Source of the DNA: Epiperipatus broadwayi
Lineage: Eukaryota > Onychophora > Udeonychophora > Euonychophora > Peripatidae
Reading direction: 5' to 3'
Assembly (NCBI GenBank): GCA_028023455.1
Contig: JAQFVV010007247.1
Location: forward strand, 58,929-122,928
Length of the DNA: 64,000 bases
The notes beneath the pieces are model-generated. The model searched no databases. It was not told the origin of the DNA and saw only the letters and a list, made by a program, of their open reading frames with translations. The position numbers were made by a program, and so were the translations under genes. How positions within the stretch are numbered: the stretch's first letter is position 1; every line of letters begins with the position of its first letter. Shown here piece by piece: positions 24,988 to 39,699 of the stretch.

Positions 24988-25407
24988 AATAATTGAAAGG
25001 TTGCTAGTCTTTCACATGCGCCTTCTGTTGTTCCTCAGACAGCCAATCAGATTTTTAAATAGCGGTCTTAAGAACGATCAGGCCTTGACACATGACAGAG
25101 ATTTTGATAAGAAAAGGATGATACCAACCTTCTCTCTACTTAACTTTTTATATATATAAGCCAGTCTTAAGCATCTTAAGACTGGCTTATATATATAAAA
25201 AGTTAAGTAGAGAGAAGCATCTTAAAACTGGCTTATATATATAAAAAGTTAAGTAGAGAGAAGGTTGGTATCATCCTTTTCTTATCAAAATCTCTGTCAT
25301 GTGTCAAGGCTCGATCGTTCTTAAGACCGCTGTTTAAAAATCTGATTAGCTGTTTGAGAAACAACAGAAGGCACACGTGAAAGACTAGCAACCTTTCAAT
25401 TATTACT
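24988..25407. repeat. 420-bp near-perfect palindrome with duplicated inner arm
   Basis: Outer arms start AATAATTGAAAGGTTGCTAG and end with its complement (25385-25403). The arms run inward through GTCTTAAGAACGATC and AGAGATTTTGATAAG. In the centre the block GCATCTTAAGACTGGC ... TAAGTAGAGAG occurs twice in direct orientation (25170-25216 and 25217-25262) plus once inverted. It sits in the proposed intron of the hAT gene. Confidence 0.8.
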
Positions 25408-25587
25408 CATTTAATAACAACATGCGATTTAGACAAATGTTATTTATTTAAGTTAGTATATTTATGCATGGAATATTTATTGTAAAAATTGTGTTTTGTA
25501 ATTTTTATATTAATAATATAAAAAATATATCTAATTGCGAATTTTAATAATAAAATTTATTACAGTTGTGTATTTTTCTTCAATTAG

Positions 25588-28171
<2,584 letters not shown>

Positions 28172-28945
28172 TGCAATGTAAAAATTTTAATCCACTTTCC
28201 ACAGTTAATATTTTGATGGCATGGCTTATCAGGCTGGTATATATGATAGAGGCAGGAGTAAGTGATTTCATAGTAAGACATTCTTTTCACAAAGCTAATT
28301 CCCTTTTCATTTTTTATATAGGAGAAAATTAAAAATTTGGAACTTTTTTCTAGCAAAACAAATGACAAAAAATCTTTCAACCCCTCCCCCCAACTATTGC
28401 TTGTGAGCAATCTTACAATGTTATATCAAATCTGGGTTTAGATATAAATGTGAACCTTGGAAGTTATTTTTACATATGAATACATTGTTATAATTATTAT
28501 CATTTTGTTTTATTATGCCAATCTCAATATATAATTTACCCATACACACTCATTAACTCTATGTTTGTTCATCTTAGAGAGATTGGTCATTTTCTCTATC
28601 TCCATATATGCCATAGCATTGACAAGCTTATCATTTATTCATTAAATTTTTTTGGTTATTTCATAAATGCAGATTAATTAGATACTAATCTTAATTTGTT
28701 TCAATAAATATCATAAATTTAAACTGGGTTTTATGTATATAAGTTATATACCAAAAAGATTAATGAATTATGATGATAAATTAATTGTAATAATATATAG
28801 ATTTCTTTTACTAAAATAAATATTATTTACCTTTTAACATTTTCATTTTTTTTTAAACTTTATTTAATAAAGATGTATAGTAATCAAATTTATTTATTTA
28901 TTTAATCCAGAATTTTTCCTATTTTGATGGTTGTTTTGTATTTTG
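28172..28945. other. AT-rich stretch without recognised genes
   Basis: Nothing supported. Confidence 0.5.
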
Positions 28946-28949
28946 AATT

Positions 28950-29325
28950 TAAGCCAATAAACATCACATGATCACCATTTCTTATGCTAGCTTATAACAG
29001 TTATTAAAACAAGCAAAACTCACTATACATATTGCCACACACTGCAAGCTAGAGTAATCAATGGATGCCAGAAAGCTTTTGCATAAAATCCCCATCTAGT
29101 GCCTATTCATCCAATATCCCCAGACTAGTTTCTGGCTTGCAGCCTTTGTCAGTGAGGAGCCTTGGATATGAGAGCCCTGTACCTAGATTTTAGGATCTAA
29201 TGCAACCCTCCAGCAGCCACTTTTTATCTCCACTTAACTACAAAACTATGAGTCTTAAATTGAAAACACCTTAATATTTTCAATACAAACTCATTAGCTT
29301 ATATAGTCATATAGGTCTGAACTCA
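28950..29325 (-). mobile_element. Hammerhead family 1 element, chimeric end
   Basis: On the - strand it carries the family 1 body, the hammerhead at 29167-29109, and the 3' part ending GAGTTTTGCTTGTTTT (29012-28997 region). Beyond that end the + strand sequence AAGCCAATAAACATCACATG (28950-28969) equals the 5' start of the 5876 copy in sense orientation. So a 5' end is joined head-on to a 3' end; the same join is found at 34437-34490, which makes it an inherited subfamily. No clear target duplication seen. Confidence 0.65.
29109..29167 (-). ncRNA. Hammerhead ribozyme motif, family 1
   Basis: On the - strand: outer stem I ATCCAA/TTGGAT perfect, inner CCTCA/TGGGG (one G-U), core CTGACAA in place of CTGATGA (two changes), stem II AGGC/GCCA with loop TGCAA, GAAAC, palindromic stem III ACTAGT, predicted cut between 29123 and 29122. 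The core changes at positions 7-8 probably inactivate it. Confidence 0.6.
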
Positions 29326-29796
29326 GTTCAGTACTGTGTTGGTCAAAATCGTGTATTCATTCAACAAGACCAATAATCCAAGCAAAAGTACCTTGAATCC
29401 AACCATGCACAAGATACGTATGTCAGGAAAAGGATGAATCCTAACCTATTTGCCTAAACTATTGCCTCTCTGACTAATGGATAACATTTGTGATGACACT
29501 AGCAGTGCTTGATTTTATTCCGTCCCAGCTGGAGGTCATGGTTCACATAGAGACTCAAAATAATAAAGGGTTTATATGAAAATTTAATGATTTAATGGAT
29601 TCTGATGATTGCAGAACGGTACAGATATGATTTGATCGATTACAATGGTTTGAACTGTAATAATGATAATTCTTTCTGGCAACATTATAATGAAGTGAAT
29701 TTAAATCAAGGAAATATTTAAATAAATAGAGTAATTACCCTTAGAGATTGGAAGTGATGACAAACTAAGCTTATTTAAAATAACAATATTATAGGA

Positions 29797-30245
29797 TTTA
29801 TAAACAAAGCAAAACTCTCCATACAGTATTGCCACCTTGTGCTAACCAGAGTAATCAATGAATGCCAGAAGGCTTGTGCATAAAATCCCTATCTAATGCC
29901 TACTCATCCAATATTCCCAGACTAGTTTCTGGCTTGTGGCCATCATCAGTGAGAAGCTTTGGATCTGAGAGCACTGCACCTAGATCTTAGGATCTAATGC
30001 AACCCTCCAGCACCCACCTTTTATCTCTACTTAACTACAAAACTATGAGAATGAAATTGAAAACACAAAAATATTTTCAATCTAAGCTCAATAGCTTATA
30101 TAGTCATATGGGTCTGAACTCAGTTCAGCACCCATACATTTTGGTGTCTTTGGCTCTTTATCAACCATAGCCACCACTATCCTATTAGGCAGGATTGGTG
30201 TTAAACAATTATGTGCTAGTATAAGATAGTGATCATGTGGTGCTT
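29797..30245 (-). mobile_element. Full-length hammerhead family 1 element, 449 bp
   Basis: Flanked by a 12-bp target duplication AATATTATAGGA (29785-29796 and 30246-30257). On the - strand it begins CACATGATCACTATC, carries a 5' region with CCAATCCTGCCTAATAGG and TGAACTGAGTTCAGACCC, the hammerhead at 29964-29906, and ends GAGAGTTTTGCTTTG. It is the longest copy; the 206-bp copy at 45104 is derivable from it by a deletion of about 240 bp between CATAATTG and CTCTCAGATCC. Confidence 0.8.
29906..29964 (-). ncRNA. Best-preserved family 1 hammerhead ribozyme
   Basis: On the - strand every expected part is present: outer stem I ATCCAA/TTGGAT; inner stem I TTCTCA/TGGGAA (6 pairs, one G-U); intact core CTGATGA; stem II TGGC/GCCA, four Watson-Crick pairs including the U-A closing pair, loop CACAA; GAAA; palindromic stem III ACTAGT; cleavage base C at 29920 (cut between 29920 and 29919). 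Confidence 0.85.
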
Positions 30246-30257
30246 AATATTATAGGA

Positions 30258-32300
30258 ATTTATTAAGGAATTTAGTACAAAATAAGTAGTCTTTGTTTAT
30301 ACAACTTGGTTATTTTCTTTAATTCGTTTTGATGCCGCTTTGACAAACAATGTAAAAGTTTGTTAATTGGTCAGCCAAAACCAATCAGCAATAAAATATT
30401 ATTAGCCCTCTTCAAGATATTACAAATAAGTCTGTTTTATATATATATTACAAGACATGAAAGATGAGCATTTAAAACACTAATACATGTAAAATCATTT
30501 GTATATAATGAGTGTGAGATGCAAAATAGTTCTTAAATAAATAATTGACAATTATACAGTCAGATTTAATTAATTACAAAATTTGTTTGTGAAGGACATT
30601 CCATCATGGCAGAGAGCATTTCAGGTTTGCTAAATAAAGATTAAAAATGATGAAGAAGGCAATATGCTATTATAGATTACAACAAAAATAAATGAGGTCT
30701 GTTATGAAACTATGGGTGGCTTTGCTAAAGGAAATTCCTGATATGTAAGGTAGATCAGAGAAATGTTGGCCCTTCAGCCAAAGCATGTCTGAATAATAAT
30801 CATAAATGTGATGTTCTGGAATTCCCATACACATCTTAATGGCAATGCCTGAAAATGGATCCTTGGTATAAACTACATCTACTTTGAGGGAGAGTAAAAG
30901 GTTGGACTGGTCAGTTAAATTTCCAAAGGTCCTAAGAGGTAATTAGCAAAGCAAAATAATAAATGAATAGTTGTAGCTATAAGTACATAATGCCTTGGAT
31001 GTATATAGATAGATAGTGTATCACCAATAAAATTAATAACTTAATTTCTAATTAAACTATCTCCCTGCCATAATGGAAAGTCCCAGGAACCTTAGGCCTT
31101 TACTAAATGGATTATAATTTACAATACAAAAGGACGGCAAGAATTAAAACTAAAATATAAATTGCTTTCCACACTTCCAAATATTTCATTTATAAATCCT
31201 ATGTACCGGTCAAAACAGGTTTATCCATCTAACCCGAGCTGGAACTCATAAAATGTACTTTAAACCCAGTCAAGCCCAAGATTTAGGTCAGGGACCAGCC
31301 TGGATTCAAACCCACTCTCTAAGTCCCAGATCAAACACCTAATGAATAACATAATAGTGATGGCACATGAGAATTAATCTTAATCTGGCTGACTAGCAAA
31401 GCTGAGCAAAACAATGAGACATCTATTAACTATGACTATATTAAAATATACATAAGCATGGCTGTAATATGTGGAAGTGGAGAAAAGAGGAATTCAAACT
31501 ACTCAAATAAGGTAGACAATAAAAATATAGTTTAATATAATGACTACATCATTATACATTGTGACTTAATTATATACATTAGTGTGTGCGTGAATGAGCA
31601 AGCGGTAGATAATTACATAGTGTCATTCACGCTATTATTTCTCATATGCTCTTTATTAGCTAAAAAAATATATTATAAATAAACACACATCTTTGGTGGG
31701 TCCAATATTAAGATGCCAATCAGTTATTAGAAAGAATTTACATAGAATTGCTATTACCGCTTTGGGTTATGGTTCTGAAACATGGTGACTAGCATTATTT
31801 AGGGGAGCGCTCTGAGATTCATTATACATATAAGATAAATTATTTTCACACCATTATGGTCGTGAAAATAAATAAAATACATTTGAAAACATTTGATTAT
31901 ATTTGAATCTATGACAAAACATTTAAGGAAAAATTATTTTAACAATAGTAAGACAAACGCTTTATTTTTCCCAAGGCATATACTCTTAAATAGTTATATA
32001 AACCACGGACAGTGGGATTTGTATAAGATTGAAATAAATTTATATATTATAATGTTAATAATAAATCTAGTAGTAGTTGGCATTTATATATATTTTAAAC
32101 AGAGCACAATTTTAATATTAGAGCATTAAAACTGGGTCATGAAGCAAAAGAAATAATACGAAAAAGTTTGCGGTGCTGACATAATAGCCTAAAAATAACT
32201 AAGAGAAAAAGGTCATGCTTCTGGATGAAAAATGAAATCTCACACCCCTTTCTTGGGTAGTGCTTAGAGAAAAGTGGATAGGCATGGTGTGGTCCAGACT
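30258..32300. other. AT-rich region with a weak SINE-like trace
   Basis: No gene recognised. On the - strand near 31314-31298 there is a B-box-like GGGTTTGAATCCAGGC, possibly an old tRNA-derived SINE. AAITALGYGSETW-like text (31750 on) resembles a LINE C-terminal block, too short to call. Confidence 0.3.
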
Positions 32301-32404
32301 TTTGCTGGTATAACCGATGCAAGAGGCCTTTTATCTATGAAGTGAATATGCATAGCATGTGCCAAACTTACAGGATCACCGCCAGAGGCATTTTATACGA
32401 AATA

Positions 32405-32485
32405 AATATGATTTCAGATAGCTCAACTATCTGTGGAATGAGATATGAGAAGAAATCTATGGGTTCGAACTTGTCACAACCCCCA
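32405..32485 (+). repeat. Possible tRNA-like SINE remnant
   Basis: ATAGCTCAACTATC (32418 on) resembles a pol III A box and GGGTTCGAACTTG (32461-32473) a B box, spaced about 40 bases as in a tRNA head. No full tRNA fold was established. Confidence 0.35.
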
Positions 32486-32687
32486 GATTAAAACTAGAAG
32501 CATGTAATATATATATACGAAGATAGGCTAAATGTTAGTAACGCAGAACAAATGAATGTCCCTAATGACATTGAATAAAATTTACTGCTTTTAAAAATAA
32601 ATGACCCTTGTTTGAGTACTATAATTTAGACAAATAATACACTATGCAGTTATAATATATATAGAGAGATTTACATTTCATTTACTT

Positions 32688-32797
32688 AAAATATACTTGA
32701 AGATTTTATGTAGCAAAAGAAACATTAAGATTTAGATTTCAAATTAATAAAATATACGTTAAGATTTGATTTAGTAAAAGAAACATTAAGATTCACC
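32688..32797. repeat. Imperfect tandem duplication, about 60-bp unit
   Basis: Two copies sharing AAATATAC, AAGATTT and AAAAGAAACATTAAGATT. Confidence 0.7.
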
Positions 32798-32799
32798 CC

Positions 32800-34340
32800 C
32801 TTCCCTTTTCTGTTATTTTTAAATAAATCAATCCCACCTTCATTGATTTTACAATAACTGGAATATGTTAAATACTGTATTTGATATTTTAAGCATAGGC
32901 TATTTTAAGAGTATAGAAAAAAAATAACTAGCAGTTATATAGAAAACAAATAATCGGTCACCCTTATTTTAGAATTAAATAAATAATATTTTATAAGATT
33001 TCAAAACGTTAATTAGCTATAGATCTGGATTCTCCCCAGGTAGAAAATCCAGAGTTAAACAAATACATATATATTTTTATATTAAAGCATAAACAAAATG
33101 TTGACATAAAACAATCTGGCGAGCGGATTAATTAATATTGCATTATGTTTTAAAAGGAGACATTAATAACTTGCTTCATGAAGGTTTACATAAAAATGAC
33201 AGAAAAGATTTTTATAAATTAAGCCTGCCAGTTGTTTGAGAGTAGCAAATTAATAAAAAAGCACACATAAAATCAAGTAATAAATAAATGACCACACCAA
33301 AATTAAAGAAAGTTAGAGCATATGAGATAGAATTAAATTTAAAGGAATCATTTGAGAGCAATTTACATATTATATATAGAAATTAACTAAGAGCAAATTA
33401 CATATTAACAAAACAAAGTTAAATAATATATTAAAAGAAATCTTGATAGATTAGTTAGGCTAGATTGACTATTAGGTGGCGGCTTGGAAATTTACCTTTC
33501 AATTTTAAGAATCCGATTTAAAATATTGCACGATCATGGCAATTGAAATGAAAGTTTTTAAATAACTGCAAGCTTCTATTAGCATTAAAGTTCTTAGGTC
33601 ATGCTTTTACTTCCTCTTGGGCAGCAGAATGAGATGGTCGCTGAAGATGATGACCCAACCGGGCCAAAAGGGATGGATTTACTGCTACATTATTTAAGTT
33701 TCAAGCGACGTGTAATATGTTTACAATCAGTTCTCTCAATAGTAGCTAATCTAATCTGTGACTCAAAATTCAGTCATTTTATACTTTTTCTTTATCGGTT
33801 GTTTTTGAAGATGCAACAGTAAGATAACATCCAAAATAAATTCAAATCTATTTCCAGATTAGAAATAGATTTGACAACATGTTTTTAACAAAAGTATCTC
33901 TAATCTTAATCCCCTTTTAAGTAAAACTTTAATTAAAAATACCTACCCCAGATTAAAACAATAGTGCTTCCAACTTTTAATTATTTTTAGACAATTACTG
34001 CAGCATCTTTCATATTGAATTCTATAAAAATATACAGTTTAATAGAAAAAGTACTTTAAAAAGAAAAAGTTTAAAAAATGACGTATAATAAAATATTTAC
34101 AAAAAAATCAATCTTTTGTTAGTAATTTTGCTCCTATATATATATATTTGAATTGCACCTAAGAACTAATAATTAATAATAGAGTTAATAATCATAAATA
34201 TTAAAAGTTAAACTATAAATTTAGGCATGCATTCCAAATATATACATAAAAAATATATATACGACAAAAGGAGCGGGATGGGATATAGGGGTTTGAATAC
34301 GGGTTAGTAGGTAGAAACATGAAGCACAATCTTAAGCTAA
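32800..34340. other. AT-rich stretch with one unrecognised frame
   Basis: A 73-codon frame at 33601-33822 (+) lies in a locally GC-richer patch and contains EDDDPTGPKGMDLLL. I do not recognise it; it may be part of an unknown repeat or an exon. Nothing else supported. Confidence 0.3.
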
Positions 34341-34344
34341 GATT

Positions 34345-34599
34345 GACTGCTTCAGTACCTATACATTTTGGTGCCTTTGGTTCTTTAATAACCATAGCCA
34401 TCACTATCCTATTAGGCAGGATTGGTTTTAAGCAAATAAACATCACATGATCACCATTTCTTATGCTTGCTTATAACTGTTATTTAAACAGGCAAAACTC
34501 ACTATATGTATTGCCACACACAACAATCTAGAGTAATCAATGGATGCCAGAAGGCTTGTGCATAAAATCCCCACCTAGTGCCTACTCATCCAAAATCCA
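34345..34599 (-). mobile_element. Truncated hammerhead family 1 elements
   Basis: Two pieces. 34345-34440 matches, on the - strand, the 5' region of the 449-bp copy (CCAATCCTGCCTAATAGG, CACCAAAATGTATAGG). 34437-34599 is the chimeric end plus the 3' part of the element, and its homology stops at about 34598, two or three bases downstream of the predicted hammerhead cleavage site (the copy starts GGATTTTGGATGAG on the - strand). Confidence 0.6.
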
Positions 34600-35870
34600 A
34601 AAGAACTACATTTCCTTTATTTTACTCTTAGCATCCTTTGTTTTTATTTTTTAGAAATTATACTGTCTTTGTCAAGGATGGCTAAAGAATAATGAATTAC
34701 AATTGGAGACTTGGCCTTATTATATTCTGTAGATAGAGAGTCTTTCATTTACTAATTGCTGTCAGTTGCCTAAACCTAATCTTAAAGTATTATATTAAGT
34801 ATTATGTTAAATTGAAAAAAATTCTCAGACATGTTAATTAATAATATCAATTATTATTTGATTTAATTATTAATTGATTTAATTTTTTTTTCTAGCCTAA
34901 GTGTTTCAACAATTCTCTACATAAAAAAATTAATTAAGAGAGATGATAAACGGATATTTTCTCATAAAAATTGTATTATGCTAATAACATAAATCTTAAC
35001 CTCAAAGTGTTTTATATATGTCTTAATTTAATCTTAGCACCTACATTTTCTCTGATATCACCAATATATTGTATCTCTTATATGCATATAATAATTAATA
35101 ATATAGTGATTTATATATATAATATGGATGAACTACTCTTAACACCCACACTAGAACATTCACACACATTATGTTAATGTATATTCTGTATACATTTAAC
35201 AGGTTTTTAAAACAATTCTAAAATTTCTGAAACAAATGATTTTTATAAGAATTACTAATTCAAAAATCATATGGTGGGGAATTCATTTGTTTTTTTCAGA
35301 TGCTGCTAACTGATACAGCCTTCAATTAAACTTTTTAATACATTTATAAAAGTGCATATCTATCATATCAAGCAAGCATAAATTGCTCAAAATATTTTGA
35401 CATATTTTTTATTTCTGTTTCTCTATAAAGGATCTAAAAATAAACATTCTATGTTCATCAGATGTTACAGATTTTTGATCCAAACATCTGTCATAATTGT
35501 TTTATCATTTTATAGTCTATTTTGATTTGGTTGATAAAAGATCTTGAATAATTGAGCTTGCGAATTAATATAAATTCTGCAGATGATTTCAAACCTCTTT
35601 AGTAGTTTGTTTCTTAATAATATATTAATGATAGCATTAAAGATTAAAAAATAAAAGCCAATCGATGTACCATTTGTACAGTAAGCTTGGCGTAATTGTT
35701 ATGTGAGAAGTCATAGAAAGTGAAAATCACTTATACATTCTTGCAATTACAAGTAATCATCTCTGAAGTTTGCTAAACTTATCAGTCTACATTATATACA
35801 TAAATAGTTTTAACATTTTAATCCATTGCTATTGGTTGTAAATTCTTTTATCAGAATTTCCTTATGATAA
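34600..35870. other. AT-rich stretch without recognised genes
   Basis: Nothing supported; the frame at 34971-35177 is low-complexity. Confidence 0.45.
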
Positions 35871-35875
35871 CTAAA

Positions 35876-36055
35876 GCATCACATGACCACCACTTCCTAT
35901 GCTTGTGGCAGTATAGCGAGTTTTGCCTGTTTGATAACTAAAAGAAGTTTTTTTTTAAATGTCATAGCATCGGCAGGGATGCGAACCCGCAACCCGGGCA
36001 ACTGCCTGCAAGTGCAAGGCAATCGCGCTGACCTCTCGACCACCAATGCAAGACA
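35876..36055 (-). mobile_element. tRNA-derived SINE next to a family 1 end fragment
   Basis: On the - strand from 36055: TTGCATTGGTGGTCGAGAGG (A-box region), then B box GGGTTCGCATCCC (35990-35978), then GATGCTATGACATTT and an A-rich end. Copies: 45730, 51345, 52840, 56040 and 56450. The adjacent 35876-35935 (GCATCACATGACC ... GAGTTTTGCCTG) is a short fragment joining the 5' and 3' ends of the hammerhead family 1 element. A 67-codon frame across it is not a gene. Confidence 0.7.
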
Positions 36056-36059
36056 ACTA

Positions 36060-37110
36060 AAAGAAGTTGAAATACAATTTCAATAAGAGCAGACAATTAT
36101 TAGTTTTTTCAATAAATATAAATAACATAACCCTATATATTAAAGATTTTAATTTAAAGAAGATATATAAAAAATAAATAACATGTTTATCCTTATTCAG
36201 TACACAACATTTTTGAAGTTAGGAAGTAGATATTCAATGAAATTGATATAAAGTTTGGTAGGTAAATAAATAAAGATAAAAAATAAATAATTTATTCAAC
36301 GTAGAACTTGTTTTTAAAACATTTGCAACTTTTATACTGATTGTATAAGGGTTAATAATTTACTATGAAAAAAAAAAAGTTATATAAAATTGCTAAAATA
36401 TCCCATAAATTAGCAGATAGATCAGTTAATAATTTACTTTAGAAAAATTAGTTTTTGATCAAATATAATAAACTTTGTGGCTATGCTAATTAATGTTGAC
36501 GGAGTTTGTTACATAAGAAATGTTTGTTTAACCTGAATATGTAGGCTGTTAATGTTTGTATTTGCTTTGTAAACATATGCTTATTCTTTATTAGCATTAT
36601 TTTATTATATTGAGAATGCAAACAATTCTGATACTATCTATGAAATAAATCTGATCTGAAGCTATTCTTTAAGACAAGGAGGATGGAGAATTTTTTTTTT
36701 TTTTTTTTAATCTGAAACAATGAAATTTTTTTGCAAAATAAATTAAAATCTAATAACAAAAACCGATTATGGCATGGAATCGATATTCTTAGATCTGTAA
36801 TCAAGGTCAACGTTTTATTTTAACATTCGTTTTAATATCACCATAAGTTTTCTTTCTTGTTTTTTTGTTCTAATATTTTTTTTGTCCTAATATAGTATTT
36901 TCAATACAGCTTTCAAAATATTTCTGTATATAACTAATTTTGATTATTTTATTCTTTGGTTATTATTTCCAATTTTTCTTGTGTTTTTAACTTTGTTTTT
37001 CACTATTTTCATATTTTAAAAGACTGGAATTAAAAATATGTGCGTATGTATTTGTAATTATATGTTGGATTACTTCCATCATTCTAATATTAATAGCTAA
37101 ATAGTTTTAA
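36060..37110. other. AT-rich stretch without recognised genes
   Basis: Nothing supported. Confidence 0.5.
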
Positions 37111-37116
37111 GTAATG

Positions 37117-37205
37117 TTTACTAAGGCTGTAACCTCAGGAATGTGTGCGTAAAAATGTGATAGTAGGGACCTCTACAGGTCTTAACCACAAGCTTACGTT
37201 TTGGA
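37117..37205. repeat. Single arm of the fold-back MITE family
   Basis: TTTACTAAGGCTGTAACC through AGTAGGGACCTCTACAGG to CTTACGTTTTGG, nearly identical to the left arm of the complete copy at 49298-49558. The second arm is absent. Confidence 0.7.
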
Positions 37206-37214
37206 AGAAAAATT

Positions 37215-37440
37215 AAAATTGCATTTAAATTTTTCAAATATATTCAATTATTAGCAATAGCAGAGATTAATATATAATACATTTCAAGTAATATTATTCT
37301 CCTCTTTTGCATTTGCAAGGAAATCGAATCCTGGAACATTAAATTTAAGGCAACACTCTAATCTATAGGCTGTTTGGTCAAAAACAATAGTCAGTAGAAT
37401 ATTTATACATTCATCCATGTGGGTCCTTCATATTTCCCCA
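37215..37440. repeat. Interspersed repeat shared with 54960-55215
   Basis: Collinear blocks shared with the later copy: TTTTCAAATATA, AGCAATAGCA/AGAAATAGCA, ATTCTCCTC/ACTCTCCTC, and CAATAGTCAGTAGAA/CAACAGTCAGTAGAA. Family unknown; perhaps a LINE 3' region. Confidence 0.5.
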
Positions 37441-37779
37441 CTTTTTTTTAAGGATAAGGTTAATGAGTAATTTCTGAATATTGATGAATTATCACATGAG
37501 GTTGTTTGCTATTGTCATTTAAGAAGCTTTTTAATTTCTCTTCTTTGTGTTTTTTTCTTCTCTATCAGTGTTTTTGTTTTTCCCAATCAATATATGGTTT
37601 GCTACTAAAATGTATCTATTTTTATTTTATTTCTAATCATCAGTTTGTGATCTTTTAATCACAGAGAAAATTTAAAGTCACTGCTCGTATGACAATGACA
37701 AGCAATTTTATAAATTGACTTAATGTGAAAATTCATCATGTTGAAAACACTCACTAACTTAGCTCTTGAGAAAAAGTGA

Positions 37780-37930
37780 AATAGGCTTGTTGGTTGGAAT
37801 ATTGTTTTAAATTTAACACTCACAAATATAAAGGCTCCAGGTTTGATTCCCTTGTGTTGATCAAAAATCAAAAACACCTGAAGAAGACAGGAGAGTAATA
37901 TCATTCAAAACATTGTTATGCATTAATCTG
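37780..37930 (+). repeat. Possible tRNA-derived SINE, second type
   Basis: TGTTGGTTGGAATATTG (37790 on) may be an A box and CCAGGTTTGATTCCC (37838 on) is a good B box, followed by CACCTGAAGAAGACAGG and TTCAAAACATTG, a tail layout seen in many invertebrate SINEs. The overlapping - strand frame is not a gene. Confidence 0.4.
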
Positions 37931-37934
37931 TATG

Positions 37935-39690
37935 CTATTAATAACAGTTGAATGTATTTAAAAAATTTAAATTAAATCTGACTTATTCTAAAAAACATTT
38001 AACAATTAACATTAAATAATGGAAATATTTCAACATATAATTACAACAACAATATGATCATTTCAAGCTTTCAGACAAATATAATGTGCATATGTATGTT
38101 TTTATATAAACAATCATCAAAATTTGAAGTTTGCAGTTGAAGTTAGGAGATATAAAAGTTCTGAAGAAGATTGCTGGGGCAATTGAAACTGTAAACTGTA
38201 AAAGAGGGTGGTAAATAAAGCATTGTGTAACAGTAGTAAAGTACATGGATGATTTAGTATTATATGGTAAACGATCATCTTATGAGAACTTCTATTTAAA
38301 GTAAGGTTAAAATATTTATCTATTATGTTCAAGATCCAACTCCAGTTTATTCTTAGATAATTTATAAGTATTTGAAAGTTTTCTAAGTCAAATAGTCTTA
38401 TCATATAGCCAGCCTAAGTAGCCACTTAATCATAAATTAGTCATATTTTGATGAAAATTTAAAGCAAGTGAATTTTATTACAAGAGTGCTTCTACTCTGA
38501 CTGTAAAGAAGAAAAAATACTTGTGATATGAAGTGAATTTCAACTCTTTAGAAGATGTCACTTAGTACACGTACTACACTATGATGTACCTTTATATTTA
38601 TATTAGGAAAAAAGGAAAGAAAATTAAGGTAATCAAGAAATGTTCATTCACAACAATTATAATACATTTTTTATAATGTAATGTTTATTACTTTTTAAAA
38701 ATTTTAAAAACATTTACTGTGGTCATGATCTTTTCATCAATAATCTTTGAATAGAGAAAAAATATTGGGCAGTTAGCTTTGCTATAGGAAGATAATATAG
38801 TATAATATTAAAACAGGAAAAACTCTATACATATTGGGTGTTGTTTTTTAAATTATTTTGTATTTGAAAAATTTGACCTTACAGGAACACAGTAAAATTT
38901 TACATTGTTGTCTTTGGTTTATTATATTAATAGTGCAATCTGTATTCACATATTTATTTATTAAAATCAGTTTCAAAGGAAATTATATACAGATGGTGGA
39001 AAATTAACTAAATAAAAAATGTGCTGTTACATTTAAAATGGTTTGATGGATAAGTATTCAATTGGGTGGTTTTTTAAATGGGCAAACTATAAAAAAACTA
39101 TTTACTTATAAAGAATAGAGGTAAATCTATTATTTGCATTTTTTATATATGAATATTGTAGCATATTAATTAGCACATATGTCTGTTAGACCATGATTTG
39201 GGATTGAGTCTGAACAGGCAAATATTGAAATTTTCTTAATTCATTAAACAAATTTAATTTTCTTTCAGATAAAAAGTTCTTAGCCAATATAACTAACCAT
39301 TCAGCAATTGTCAATAATTGGAAATCTGGCCATTTTTAGATAGAAAGCGAAGCTATATTTAAAATCATGCACTGATCATAAACTGAAACAAATAAGATTA
39401 TAATGTAGCCCTGGTGGAGATGATTTAATACTTTTATGAAAATTGAATTACCAGTCACTTTTACTTTCATATACTACACAGTCTTTCAAAAACAATATTA
39501 ATAAATATCAAACTTTTTTTTTTTACCAATTTACGTTGATATTTTTAGTATTTTCATTTTTTTATTTTTATTTATGTCTATGGGTAGAAATAAACTTAAA
39601 GTGATTTTTATAAAAAAATTAATATTAAAATAAAATAAGCTATGATTTGTAAAGAAAGTTTTTAATAGACATGACTACTGGTTCTTACAT
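37935..39690. other. AT-rich stretch without recognised genes
   Basis: Nothing supported; the 95-codon frame at 38117-38404 (-) has no recognisable family. Confidence 0.4.
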
Positions 39691-39699
39691 TTATAAGTA

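Noticed and set aside
25000-25120. Possible fourth hammerhead in the palindrome arm (CTGAGGAACAACAG ... GTGAAAGACTAGC on the - strand)
   Set aside because: Core-like words are present, but stem I does not pair and stem II has at most three pairs.
35960-36055. tRNA gene
   Set aside because: A and B boxes are present but the cloverleaf arms do not pair and six diverged copies share a non-tRNA tail, so it is a SINE.
39170-39235. tRNA-like segment with TTAGACCATG and GGGATTGAGTCTG
   Set aside because: The B box is poor and no related copy was found in the window.
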